Assembly: GCA_037176705.1 (NCBI GenBank) | Contig: JBAWUJ010000077.1 | Coordinates: forward strand, 124,001 to 188,000 | Length of the DNA stretch: 64,000 bases | From: Molossus alvarezi | Lineage: Eukaryota; Chordata; Mammalia; Chiroptera; Molossidae | Reading direction: 5' to 3' | Part shown: positions 1 to 11,225 of the stretch, piece after piece | Layout: every line of letters starts with the position of its first letter | How positions within the stretch are numbered: position 1 is the stretch's first letter | The notes under the pieces: generated by a model | Seen by the model: only the letters and a program-made list of their open reading frames with translations | The model's database searches: none | Told to the model about the DNA's origin: nothing | Program-made: the position numbers and the translations under genes

Positions 1-1130
1 ATCCATAAAAATCCTAAAAAAAATGTAGGCAACAAAATTTCAGACATTATACATAGCAGAATTTTCATTGATACATCACCTAAGGCAACAGAAACAAAGC
101 AGAAAATGAACACATGGGACTACATCAAACTCATAAGCTTCTGCACAGCAAAACCACAAAAATAAAAAGGCAACCCACTGTATGGGAGAGCATAATTGCC
201 AATGCTATTTTAGATAAGGGGTTAATTTCCAATATATAGAGAGGGCTTATACAGCTCAACAAAAGGAAGACAACCCAATTAAAAAATGGCCAGAGGAACT
301 AAATAGACACCTCTTCAGATAGGACATACAAAGGGCTAAGAGACATATGAAGAAATGCTCAACATCACTAATCATCAGAGAGATGCAAATTAAAACAACA
401 ATGAGGTATCACCTCACACCTGTCAGAATGGCCACCATCAAGAAATCCTCAAACAACAAGTGTTGATGAGGGTGTGGAAAAATGGGACTCTAGTACGCTG
501 CAGGTGAGAATGCAGACTGTTGCAGCCACTATGGAAAACAATATGGTGTTACCTCAAAAAATTAAAAATTGAACTTCCATTTGACCCAGTGATCTTGCTT
601 CTAGGAATATACCCTAAGAAGCGTGAAACACCAATCAGAAAGAATATATGTACACCCATGTTCATAGTAGCACTATTTACAATAGCTAAGATCTGGAAAG
701 AGCCCAAATGTCTATCAGCAGACAAATGGATTAAAAAGCTGTGGTACATATACACAATGGAGTACTATGCAGCTGTAAGAAAGAAAGATCTCTTATCATT
801 TGAGAGGACATGGAGGGACCTGGGAAATGTTATCCTAAGCAAAACAAGTCAAACAGAGAAAGAGAAGTATCATATGATCTAACTTATCTGTGAAATATAA
901 TGAACATAACAGTCTGAGAAATGGGGTAGTTGCAGAGACGTGGAAGTGGGGTACAGACTGACAATCCACAGAAGAGAAAGTGGTGGGGGAGAGATAAACC
1001 ACAGAACTTATATGCATGTATTAATAAACAATGGACATGGACAACAAAGCTGGGGACAGGGCAGGGACAAAGGAGAAGAGAGAAATCAGTGGGTAAAAAA
1101 GGAGAAACATCTGCAACAAAAATTAATTAG
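1..1130 (+). mobile_element. LINE-1 3' end (piece a), ORF2 C-terminus and 3' UTR
   Basis: This is the 3' part of an L1 whose 5' end lies outside the window. It aligns by eye with 6160-7290 of the near full-length element downstream. Frame-broken ORF2 C-terminal sequence occupies 1-882. The longest clean stretch is 520-882, with the conserved L1 ORF2 tail ([41 protein letters not shown]). The frame stops at 880-882, a few codons before the usual ORF2 end, where other copies read a serine codon. The cysteine-knuckle region just upstream (about 460-520) is interrupted. Positions 883-1130 are the G-rich 3' UTR, ending in the family's typical ACATCTGCAACAAAAATTAA. It has no long A-tail and abuts the 5' end of the next L1. 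Confidence 0.93.
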
Positions 1131-1135
1131 AGAGA

Positions 1136-2305
1136 AGTCAAAAATGGCGGTGAAGTGAATGGAGATACACAGACCATCTCCCAACACCAAACTGGATTTA
1201 CAATGAAAATAAAGGCAAATCATCAGGATAGGGCAGCTGAAAGACATCTTGGAGGACCACTTAACCAGAAACACCTACTCAATCCTGGTAGGATTGTGAG
1301 GACGCGAGAGGGGGCCCGGAGCCCACGGTCCACAGCGGCCTGTGCTGGGGCCAGGGAACTCCGCAGGAAATTACTGCTACCACCTCCCTAGCCACCCTGC
1401 ATGGGCCCTGGGAACTCTGTAGCCTGCTAAACTCTCAGCTGGAGCCACACAGACTCGCGGAGAACAGGGGACTCAGCGGGATTCTGCTACCAAGGCTGAG
1501 CCCCGCAAACTCTGCGTGGTAAGCACTCGGCAGGCGCCGCGCAGACTCACGGGGACCAGGGGACTGTGCTGGAGGCTACTGCCACCTCTGCAGTGTCCCG
1601 CTACCGTGGCTCAGTCCTGGGGCTTCTGCTGAGTGCAACCCCCTCAGCTGGTGCCACAGCCACAGCCGCCCTTGTCTGGAAGCAGCGCGGTTGGGTTAAA
1701 AGACCCAGGCGGCTCCAGGACGCAGAGTCCGGACAGAGGCTAAATTGGCAGCAGCCACTCACCTTGGGCTCTGGCAGAGGGAAGGCAGACTGGACTGGAA
1801 CTGTGTGGGGACACTCGGGTTTTGGAGGGTGCTAAGAGCTTTTGCTGAGTGCAGCCACTCAGGACTGTGGTCATTTTACTTCTTCTCAAGGCCATGGGAA
1901 GAGGCAGTGGCCCCTCCCTCAGAGATTCAACCACACCTGGTTGCCATTGAAATGCTAATTGAGGCCCATTAACAAGGAACACCTGCCTCACTCTCAGGAA
2001 CTCCTCTTACACTGAGCACCTGAGGGAGTTTTTCAGGCAACTCAGAAACCAAGGGTCTGCAGGTGACCTCTACTAATAGTCTCCAGGCAAAAACAAAACA
2101 AAACAAAACAAAAAACAAAAAGCTACAGGATAACTGCCATTCTCTGGGCATGCAACACTAACCAGAAAAGCTAAGACTTGATGGTGGTGTTTAAAGTGGG
2201 TCCTCCCTGGCGCATCCAAACCCAGGAGAGGGAGCCACAAACAGCAGAACACCAACACCCACTGGGAAAACTTGGCAGACTCCAAAGCCCACTGTGATAG
2301 CCAAA
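1136..2305 (+). promoter_or_regulatory. LINE-1 5' UTR (internal promoter region) of piece b
   Basis: This is the region between the element's 5' end and the ORF1 start. The first bases, CAAAAATGGCGG, resemble a YY1-type site, which known mammalian L1 promoters also carry at their start. Positions 1300-1690 are GC- and CpG-rich and contain two related blocks, CAGACTCGCGG at 1450 and CAGACTCAC at 1542, each followed by a GGGGACT motif about 15-20 bases on. The leaders of the copies at 33244, 39661 and 45790 are only about 770-830 bp and lack most of this block. Promoter activity is inferred from family knowledge and is not shown by the sequence. Confidence 0.75.
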
Positions 2306-3179
2306 ATGGTGAGAAACAGAAACAAAAGCCAAATGAAAGAACAAGAGACCTCTACAGAAGATGAAACAAATGAAGTGCAGTTAAGCAAGTTAACAGAAAT
2401 AGAATTCAGAGGCATGATCTTGAGGAAGCTCAACAGCATGTGTAAGGACATGAGCACCGTGAGTAAAGAAATAGAAATGTTGAAAATAAACAAGTTGGAA
2501 ATGAAAAACCAACAGGAAGAAATGAAGAATGACATATCAGAAATGAAAAACACACTGGAAGGTCTAAAAAGCAGAGTAGGGGAAGCTGAGGACCCGATCA
2601 GTGAATTAGAAGACAGGCTAGAAGAAATCAACCAATCAGAAAACAAAAAGGAAAAAAACAATTAAAAAACAGGAAGACAGCTTAAGAGAACTGTGGGACA
2701 ACTGGAAACAGAACAATATTCGCATCATAGGAGTCCCTGAAGAAGAAGAAAGTAAGCGAGGGCTAGAGAATATAGTCAAAGAAAGAGTGACAGAAAACTT
2801 CCCTAATTTGGTGAAGGAAGAAGGCATTCAAGTTCAAGAAGTTCAGAGAGCCCCAAGTAAGAAGAAGAACCCAAGACACATAGTAATCAAACTGCCAAAA
2901 ATTAAAGACAAGGAGAGAATCCTAAAAGCAGCAAGAGATAAGCAACAGGTTACCTACAAAGGAAACCCCATGAGGCTCTCGGCTGACTTTTCACAAAAAA
3001 CACTACAGGCTAGAAGGGAATGGCATGAAGTAATCAAGGTCATGAAAAACAAGGATGTGAATCCAAGACTACTCTACCCAGAAAGGCTATTATTCAAAAT
3101 AGAAGGTCAAATAAAGAGCTTTTCAGACAAAAAAAAAAAAAGGCTAAGGGAATACATTAGCACCAAACCAGCACTGTAA
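2306..3179 (+). pseudogene. L1 ORF1 (RNA-binding chaperone), frameshifted
   Basis: ORF1p is the trimeric RNA-binding protein of the L1 ribonucleoprotein. The ATG at 2306, in an AAAATGG context, matches the start used in other copies. A GTG at 2294 is in frame but unlikely to be used. The N-terminal half (2306-2665) is a heptad-like, Lys/Glu-rich coiled coil. The frame then shifts in the A-rich run at about 2646-2660. The rest reads on to 3179, with the RRM-like NNIRIIGVPEE near 2718 and the C-terminal domain (RILKAARDKQQ, ARREWHEVIKVMK, NPRLLYPERL). A C-to-T change makes the TAA at 3177-3179, about eight codons before the usual end. This copy is therefore non-functional. Confidence 0.9.
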
Positions 3180-3248
3180 CAAATGTTAAAAGGACTGCTA
3201 TAATTACCAGGAGAAATGGGAAGGAAAATAGAAGCACACTAAACAAAA

Positions 3249-6200
3249 ATGGCAATAAATAAGTACATATCAATAATCACCTTAAATGTACATGGACTGA
3301 ATGTTCCCATCAAAAGACACAGAGTAGCTGACTGTATAAGAAAGCATGACTCATCTCTATGTTGTTTACCAGAGACCCACCTCACAACAAAAGACTCACA
3401 TAGATTGAAAGGGAAAGTATGGAAAAAAATCTTTCAAGCAAACGCAAAAGAAAAAAAAGCTGGGGTAGCAATACTTATATCTGATAAAATAGACTTCAGA
3501 ATGAAGGCCGTAACTAGAGACAAAGACGACCACTACGTAATATTGAAAGGATCTATCCAACAGGAAGATATAATCTTGATAAACATATACGCATCCAATA
3601 TAGGAGCACCAAAATATATTAAAAAACTATTGGAGGACTTCAAAGGAGAAATCGATAGCAATACAATCATAGCAGGGGACTTCAACACCCCACTCACATC
3701 ACTGGATAGATCCTCTAGACAAAAAATTAGCAAGGAAACAGAGACTCTAAATGAAACACTAGACCAAATAGATTTAATAGATATCTACAGAGAACTACAC
3801 CCCAAAACTACAGAATTCACATTCTTCTCAAGTGCACATGGAACATTCTCAAAGATAGACCACATGTTACGGCACAAACTAAGTCTCTACAAGTTCAAGA
3901 AGATAGATTCATATCAAGCATCATCTCAGACCACAATGGCATGACACTAGAAATCAATTGCAAGAAGAACATACAAAGACATTTGAACACATGGAAGCTA
4001 AATAGCATGTTATTAAGCAATGAATGGGTCACCGAGGAGATCAAGGAAGAAATCAAAAACTTCCTGGAAACCAATGAAAATGAAGACACAACAACACAAA
4101 ATCTCTGGGATGCAGCAAATGCAGTTCTGAGAGGGAAGTTTATAGCACTACAGGCCTACCTCAAAAAAGAAGAAAAATCTCTAGTAGACTATCGAACCTC
4201 ACAACTTAAAGAACTAGGGAGCAAACAAAAAGAAAACCCCAGAGCAAGTAGAAGGAAGGAAATAGTAAGGATCAGAGCAGAAATAAATAACATAGAGACC
4301 AAAAAAACAATTCAGAGGATCAATAAAACAAAGAGCTGGTTTTTCGAAAAGATAAACAAGATTGTTGGACCCTTAGCTAGACTCACCAAGAAACAAAGAG
4401 AGACAACCAAAATCCATAAAATCAGAAATGAGAGGGGAGAGATAACAACTGACACCACAGAAATACAAAAGATCGTTAACAACTACTATGAAGGATTATA
4501 TGGCAACAAATTCGAAAATCTAAGCGAAATGGACAAATTTCTAGAAACACATAGTCTCCCAAATCTGGATCAAGAAGAGATAGAAAACTTGAACAGACCA
4601 ATAACAACAGAAAAAATTGAAGATGTAATCAAGACTCTCCCAGCAAACAAAAGTCCAGGCCCGGATGGCTTCATGGGGGAGTTTTACCGAACATTCAAAG
4701 AAGAATTAATACCCATTCTTCTCAAACTATGTCAAAAAATACAAGAAGAAGGAAGACTTCCAAACTCGTTTTATGAAGCCAGAATAATTCTAATTCCAAA
4801 ACCAGAAAAAGACACAGCAAGGAAAGAAAGCTACAGGCCAATATCTCTGATGAACATAGATGCCAAAATCCTGAACAAAATACTAGCAAATCCAATCCAG
4901 CAATACACCAAAAAAATTATTCACCATGACCAAGTGGGATTCATCCCAGGGATGCAAGGCTGGTACAATATCCGCAAATCCATAAATGTGATACACCACA
5001 TAAATAAATTGAAGAATAAAAACCACATGATAATATCAATAGATGCTGAAAAAGCCTTCGACAAAATCCAGCCTCCATTTTTTATGAAAATGCTCAGCAG
5101 TGTGGGAATAGAGGGATCATATCTAGACATAATAAAGGCCTTATATAAAAGACCTACAGCCAACATCATACTCAATGGGCAAAAACTAAAATCATTTCCC
5201 TTAAGAACAGGAACAAGGCAAGGATGCCCACTTTCACTACTACTACTTAACATAGTACTGGAAGTCTTAGCCACAGCAATCAGACAGGAAGAAAAAATAA
5301 AAGGGATCCAAATTGGAAAGGAGGAAGTGAAATTGTGATTATTTGCAGATGACATGATACTGTACATAGAAAACCCCAAAGACTCCACCAAAAGTTTACT
5401 AGACTTAATAAATGAATTTGGGAAAGTAGCAGGATACAAAATTAACGTCAAGAAATTGATGGCATTCTTGTGCACCAATGATGATCTCACAGAAAAAGAT
5501 ACTAAGAAAACAATCCCATTTACTATTGCGGCAAAAAATTAAGATACCTAGGAATAAACTTAACCAAAGAAATAAAGGACCTATTAGCAGAAAACTACAG
5601 GTCATTGAAAAAAGAAATAGAGGAAGATATAAAAAAGTGGAAGCACATACCCTGTTCATGGATTGGGAGAATTAACATCATTAAAATGTCCATATTACCC
5701 AAAGCAATATATAGATTCAACACAATCCCCATCAAAATACCAACGGCATACTTCACACAATTAGAAAAATTACTTCAAAAGTTCATATAAAACCAAAAAA
5801 GGCCTCGAACAGCCACAGCAATCTTGAAAAGGAAGAACAAAGTTGGAGGGATCACAATCCCAGATTTCAGGATTTACTACAAAGCCACTGTAATTAAAAC
5901 AGCCTGGTACTGGCACAAGAACAGGTATATAGACCAGTGGAACTGAATAGAGAACCCAGAAATGGACCCAAGGCAATATGCTCAATTAATATTTGACAAA
6001 GGTGGCAAAAGCATACAGTGGAGTAAGGACAGCCTCTTTAAAAAATGTTGCTGGGAAAATTGGATAGCTACTTGCAGAAAAATGAAACTAGACCATCAAC
6101 TTACACCCTACACCAGAATAAACTCAAAATGGATAAAAGACTTAAATGTAACTCATGAATCCATAAAAATCCTAGAGGAGACTGTGGGCAACAAAATTTC

Positions 6201-7070
6201 AGACATCATACGCAGCAGAATTTTTACTGACACATCACCTAAGGCAACAGAATCAAAGGAGAAAATGAACACATGGGACTACATCAAACTCAAAAGCTTC
6301 TGCACAGTGAAAGATACAGTCATCAAAATGGAAAGGCTACCCACTGTATGGGAGAGCATAATTGCCAATGATATATCAGATAAGGGGTTAATTTCCAATA
6401 CATATAGAGTTCTCATACAACTCCACAAAAGGAAGACAAAGAATCCAATTAAAAAATGGGCAGAGGAACTAAATAGACACTTCTCCAAACAGGACATACA
6501 AATGGCTAAGAAACATATGAAGAAATGGTCATCATCACTAATCATCAGAGAGATGCAAATTAAAACAACAATGAGGTATCACCTCACACCTGTCAGAATG
6601 GCCGCTATCAACAAATCATCAAACAATATGTGTTGGCGAGGGTGTGGAGAAAAGGGGACTCTAGTGCACTGCTGGTGGGAATGCAGACTGGTGCAGCCAC
6701 TATGGAAAACAATATGGTGTCACCTCAAAATATTAAAAATTGAACTTTCATTTGACCCAGTGATCCCACTTCCAGGAATATACCCTAAGAAGCCTAAAAC
6801 ACCAATCAGAAAGAATATATGTATCCCATTTTTGTAGCAGCACTATTTACAATAGCTAAGATCTGGACACAGCCCAAGTGTCCATCAGTAGACGAATGGA
6901 TCAAAAACCTGTGGTACATATACACAATGGAGTACTGCGCAGCGGTAAGAAAGAAAGATCTCTTATCCTTTGAGACTACATGGAGGGACCTGGAAAGTAT
7001 CATCCTAAGTGAAACAAGACAAACAGAGAAAGACAAATTTTATAAGATCTCACTTATTTGTGGAATATAA
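3249..7070 (+). pseudogene. L1 ORF2 (endonuclease-reverse transcriptase), inactivated
   Basis: ORF2p nicks the target DNA and reverse transcribes L1 RNA. The ATG at 3249 follows AACAAAA, as in all copies here. In the endonuclease (EN), the catalytic Glu of ETHL is at 3372 (residue 42), GDFN is at 3675-3686 (Asp144, Asn146) and SDH is at 3926-3934. The palm motif of the reverse transcriptase (RT), FADD, is at 5342-5353. The C-terminal cysteines are at 6631, 6643, 6670 and 6682. Lesions are a frameshift near 3900-3912, a stop at 5336-5338 immediately before FADD, a frameshift near 5530-5545, stops at about 5788 and 5944, and a frameshift near 6830. The final segment (6819-7070) ends at the usual stop. 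Full span is about 1,270 codons, the normal ORF2 length. Confidence 0.92.
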
Positions 7071-7355
7071 TGAACATAACCGTTTGAGGAATGGTGTAGT
7101 CCCAGAGACGTGGAAGCGGGGTACAGACTGACAATCCCCTAAAAAGTGGGTAGGTGGGGGAGGGATGAACCACAGAACTTATACGCATGTATGCATGAAC
7201 AGTGGACATGGACAACAATCTGGGGAAGGGTCAGGGAGGGACGGGGAGGGGGGAATCAGTGGGGGAAACATCTGTAACAAAAATTAATCAATAAAAAAAT
7301 AAATAAATAAATAAAAAATAAAAAAATAAAAATAAATAAATTAAATTAAAAAAAC
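7071..7355 (+). other. L1 3' UTR and A-rich tail of piece b
   Basis: This G-rich 3' UTR contains several runs of three or more Gs at about 7146-7265 (GGTGGGGGAGGG, GGGAAGGGTCAGGGAGGG). Such runs are typical of L1 3' UTRs and could form G-quadruplexes. It ends in the ACATCTGTAACAAAAATTAA motif that marks the 3' end of most copies in this window. A degenerate AAATAAAT tract to about 7355 follows instead of a pure poly(A). Confidence 0.8.
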
Positions 7356-8566
7356 AGAATAATTAAAAATAATGTCTGCCAGGGTGTGTACATGCAGTAA
7401 TTGAGGGTGGAAACAAAGTTATTACATCCCCAATGGTTTTATGTATAAGTCAAATTATTGACCTTTTTTTTTCTCATTAAGGATACTAAATTTGTCCCTG
7501 TTTTATTCTTCAATTATTGGCATAGAAATAGTAAGCTTTGTCTAGTGACTCACAGAGTCCTCCCTGCTTGAGGAAAAACAAGATCTAAACCTTGTTTGCT
7601 TTGTATTGTTTGAGGTTATACTTAGGTGAGATTTTGCAAGTTCCTTGCCCCTGGATATCCCCCAAAGTCAACATGGCTGGTCCCATGTAGAGTTGTCATC
7701 ATCTGGGGTCTAGATAATTGGTTCAGAGAGGCCTAGCACTATATAATAAGGTGGCCTTGAATTTAGGCATAACCAGCAGTCAGCCCCTATGACCTTCATG
7801 TGGCCTAATAAAGGTCTGGCTGACTAAGGACAGTAATCTGAATGGGGTAAGATTTTTCTATAGGGAAATCCTTGATTTTCCTTAACCTTCTAAAACCGGA
7901 ATGAGGGTCCCTGCTTCTCAAATAGTCCTTAGTAGTAAATATAATTTTACAACCTCAACAGTATTTATTTGTATTCAAGTAACTTGTGGTGACTGTACCG
8001 CTCCCTGGGCATATATAGATTCCTATTTTTTGTTGTTCCCATTCTTTGGTGATGTCCCATAAGGCCAGGGTAGAGGACCTTTTATATGACATTAATCTTT
8101 AGTAATATTATCTGTGCCTAAAATGCCTCTCATGAAGTCACATAGGTTGAGACTAAAATAGGTTGTTCTATTCCCTTAGAGGTGACTTTTTTAAGCTCTC
8201 CCCTAATATTTTATTTCTAAGTTCCCAGTTCCACTGTGCCCAGATCTATAAAGATTTTACTGTACAGTCATAATAAAAAAAAATTAGAGTCCCAATAAAT
8301 GTAATTGGCTCATTTTAAGGGATCTGGAGTGGCCTGCGCTATCTATTTTCTTTTATCTGCCTTCAGGCTGGAGTGGTGCAGCCAGACTGGGATGCATTGA
8401 CCTTGACAGCCATTGATGCAGGGAGGATGGCAGTGCATTTCCAGGCCGGAATTAGCCCCTGGGTGGTAAATTTCTTTACCCACACTGAGTCATGGGCTGG
8501 AAAGTGTGCACAAGCAAGGCATCACAGATGTGTCTATGGGTGGCCTTATGAGCAGACTGCAGGGCC
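7356..8566. other. Non-L1 sequence, identity not recognised
   Basis: These 1.2 kb of ordinary AT-rich DNA sit between two L1 pieces. I recognise no repeat family, RNA gene or conserved coding frame. A pyrimidine-rich run ending in CAG at about 8349-8366 looks like a splice acceptor. It is followed by an open frame from 8364 to 8615 that crosses the L1 boundary at about 8567 and continues in the endonuclease frame. See the finding on this point. The junction at 8567 is abrupt. Confidence 0.5.
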
Positions 8567-10203
8567 TACAATCATAGCAGGAGACCTCAACACCCCGCTG
8601 ACATCACTAAAGTGATCATCTAGACAAAAATTTAACAATGAATCAGAGACTCTAAATTATGTACTAGATCAAATAGATTTTATAAATATCTACATAGAAT
8701 TACACCACAAAATTGCTTAATTCACATTCTTCTCAAGTGCACAGGGACATCCTCAAAGACCACACGTTAGGACACAAAGTAAGTCTCTACAATTTCAATA
8801 AGATTGAATAAAACAAATAGAGCATCTTCTCAGATCACATGGCATAAAAGTAGCAGTTAATTACAATGAAAACACTGCAACACAGGAGGCTAAATATTTT
8901 GTTATTAAACAATGAATGGGTTACCAAGGATATCAAGGAAGAGATTTAAAACTTTCTGGAAACTTTACTGACTGGCTTGACTCAATGGTTAGAATGTTGG
9001 CCTGTGGACCAGAGTCCTGGGTTTGGTTCCTGCTGAGGGCACCTGCTACAGTTGTATTTAATCTCCAACCTTGTCTGGGGTCATGTGCGTGACAACCAGT
9101 CGATAGGTCTCTCTCACTTTGTTGTTTTTATCTCTCTCTGTATTTCTCTCTTTCTCCTACTCTATGTGAAGATAAATGCACAACTGTCCTCAGGTGAGGA
9201 TAGAAAAAAAGAAAAACTTCCCAGAGAACAATGAAAATGAAAACACAACAACACAAAATCTGTGGGATGCAGTAAAACCAGTCCTGAGAGGACAGTTCAT
9301 TGCACTACATCCTACATCCCCAAACAGAAAACTTTCAAATTGACAATCTACCCCTAAAACTTAAAGATCTAGAATGTAAAGAAAAAGAAAAATCAAGAGC
9401 AAGTAGAAGGAAATAAGTAGTAAAAGTCAGAGTGAAAATAAATGACATAGAAACTAAAAACATTCAAAAGATAATTAAAACAAAGAACTGGTTCCTTAAA
9501 AAAATTAACAAGATTGATAGACCCTTAGCCAGACTCAGCAGGAAACAAAGAGAAAAGATCCAAATAAAGTCAAAGTAGATAAAAGACTTAAATGAAACTG
9601 GTGAATCCATAAAACTCCCAGAAGAAAATGCAGGCAGCAAAATCTCAAACATCACAGGCAGCAGAATTTTTACCAATACATCACCTAGGGCAAGAGAAAC
9701 AAAATAAATAAACAAACAAACAAACAAACAATCAAACACATGGGACTACATCAAACTAAAAACCTTCTGGACAGCAAAAGAAACAAGCATCAAAATGGAA
9801 AGGCAACCCACTCTATGGGAGAGCATAACTGCCAATGATACATCAGATAAGGAACTAATTTCCAAAATACATGGAGTGCTCATACAACTCAACAAGAGGA
9901 GGACAAATAATTCAAACAAAAACGGGCAGAGGACCTATATAGACACCTCTCCAAACAGGACACATATTTGGCCAAGAAACACATAAAAAAATGCTCAATG
10001 TTACTAATCAGTTGAGAGATGCAACTTCAGAGAAGGGGAGTGAAGGGGAAGGTATGAGATAAACCAAAGAACATATATGCATGTATGCATAACCAACAGA
10101 CATAAACAATGCTTGTGAGGGGGCAGGATAAATAACTGGGTGTCTGGGGGTAAAAGGAGAACATCTGTAACAAAAAATGAATAAATTAATTAAAATGCAT
10201 AAA
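8567..10203 (+). mobile_element. LINE-1 fragment with nested SINE and internal deletions (piece c)
   Basis: L1 ORF2 sequence begins abruptly in the EN domain (TIIAGD, NTPLTS) and runs through a nested SINE (8964-9216). At about 9565 it jumps from the EN-RT linker to the C-terminal region ([14 protein letters not shown] sequence at about 9740), losing the whole RT. At about 10020 it jumps again to the 3' UTR. The 3' end is at about 10160-10203 in AAATAAAT repeats. The paralogue at 28790-31905 has the second deletion but keeps the region around RT, so the RT-side loss happened in this copy after duplication. No ORF is functional. Confidence 0.85.
8964..9216 (+). mobile_element. Bat tRNA-derived SINE inside L1 (first of three paralogous copies)
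   Basis: A degenerate tRNA-type head (CTGACTGGCTTGACTCAATG, then a B-box-like GGGTTTGGTTCC) is followed by a CT-rich body, the terminal CCTCAGGTGAGGAT and an A-rich tail. Target-site duplications flank it: ACTTTCTGGAAAC before and ACTTCCCAGAGAAC after. It sits at the same ORF2 position as the SINEs at 29187 and 38528, so all three descend from one insertion that was then duplicated. Confidence 0.82.
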
Positions 10204-10481
10204 TAAATAAATAAATAAATAATAAATTTATTTTAAAAAGAAAAGTGCCAGATAAATGAAATGATATCAGAAAATATTGGTAATAGTTATTAATACTAGG
10301 TAATGAATATTTTAACCTTTACTAGCCTATTCTATAGGCTTTTTGAATATGTGTGCATTTTTCCTTTTAATTTAAAATTTCTTATAAAATTGTTTTCCAC
10401 ATCAAGTATTTGATTATCCTGAAATATTAGTCAGATAACAAGAGTCAGAATAAATACTTGGTTTATTTCGTTATTTAAAAA
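10204..10481. other. AT-rich non-L1 spacer, paralogous to 31906-32164
   Basis: These 280 bp of AT-rich DNA lie between two L1 3' ends. They match 31906-32164 closely by eye (AGTGCCAGATAAATGAAATG, CTTATAAAATTGTTTTCCAC and so on). The shared spacer proves that the flanking L1 pieces belong to a segmental duplication and are not independent insertions. I see no gene or named repeat in it. Confidence 0.75.
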
Positions 10482-11220
10482 ATGATTATGAGGTATTAAC
10501 TTACACCTGCCTGAATGGCTACCATCAACAAATCATCAAACAACAAGTGCTGAGGAGGGTGTGGAGAAAAGTGAATCTAATACACTGCGGGTGGGAATGC
10601 AGACTGGTGCAGCCATTATGAAAAACAATACGGTGTTTTCTCAAAAAATTAAAAATTGAACTGTGAGTTTACCCACCAATCCCACTTCTAGGAATATACT
10701 GTAAGAATCCTAAAACACCAATCACAAAGAATATATGTACCCCTATGTTCATAGCAGCACTACTTACAATAGCTAAGTTCTGGAAAAAGCCCAAGTGTCC
10801 ATCAGTAGATGAACAGATAAAAGAGCTGTTCTATATACCCACAATAGAGTACTATAAAGCTGTAAGAAAGAAAGATCTCTTATCCTTTGAGACAACATGG
10901 AGAAACCTAGAGAGTATTATCCTAAACGAATTAAGCCAATTAAAAAAGACAAACACCACATGATCTCATTTACTTGTGGAATATAATGTACAAAATAAGC
11001 AAATGAACAAAATAGACACAGAGACATAGATGTAAGGTTCAGACTGACAAACATCAGAAGAGTGGAATGGGGAGGAGGAAAAAGATACATTAAACAACTT
11101 ACATGCATATATGCATAAACAAAGAACATAGACAACAATGCAGTAAGGAGCTGTGAGGATTGTAAGGAGGGTGTCAGTGGTGGGGAAAATAAATGTAACA
11201 AAAATAAATTAATTAATAAA
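10482..11220 (+). mobile_element. LINE-1 3' end (piece d)
   Basis: This is a 5'-truncated L1 that starts in the ORF2 C-terminal domain ([14 protein letters not shown] sequence). The longest clean part is 10745-10963 (FIAALLTIAK, TTWRNLESI). Its 3' UTR carries an ACAAAATAAGCAAATGAACA block, unlike the GAACATAACAGTCTGAGG block of most copies here, so it belongs to a second 3' UTR type. The 5' truncation point is the same as in the copy at 32165. The 3' end is at about 11200-11220 in AATTAATTAATAAA. Confidence 0.87.
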
Positions 11221-11225
11221 AATCA

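Larger units (their letters stand above)
1136..7355 (+). mobile_element. Near full-length LINE-1 (piece b)
   Basis: This L1 of about 6.2 kb carries every part in order: 5' UTR (1136-2305), ORF1 (2306 to about 3200), ORF2 (3249-7070), a G-rich 3' UTR (7071-7285) and an A-rich AAATAAAT-type tail (about 7286-7355). L1 is an autonomous non-LTR retrotransposon that copies itself by target-primed reverse transcription. The length and layout match mammalian L1. Both ORFs carry only a few lesions, so it is the least decayed copy here, but it is not intact. I see no convincing target-site duplication. The left flank is the 3' end of another L1 and the right flank is non-L1 DNA. Confidence 0.93.

Noticed and set aside
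1566..1991. Possible extra ORF in the L1 5' UTR (sense or antisense, like primate ORF0)
   Set aside because: The frames are short, not shared with the other 5' UTRs in the window, and explained by GC content.
2191..2661. Minus-strand frame of 156 codons over L1 ORF1
   Set aside because: Antisense shadow of the Lys/Glu-rich ORF1 coiled coil, which reads as Ser/Phe/Leu-rich sequence in reverse. Similar shadows occur over most ORF1 and ORF2 copies.
4921..5490. Minus-strand frame of 189 codons
   Set aside because: Antisense of L1 RT. The same shadow appears at 43259-43711 and 51037-51393.
7071..7300. Target-site duplication for the near full-length L1
   Set aside because: No matching direct repeat of convincing length between about 1115-1136 and 7340-7375. 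Short A/T-rich matches are expected by chance.
9711..9732. Short direct repeats suggesting a CRISPR-like or regular array
   Set aside because: This is a simple AAAC repeat (AAACAAACAAAC) in a eukaryotic L1 context, with no spacers.
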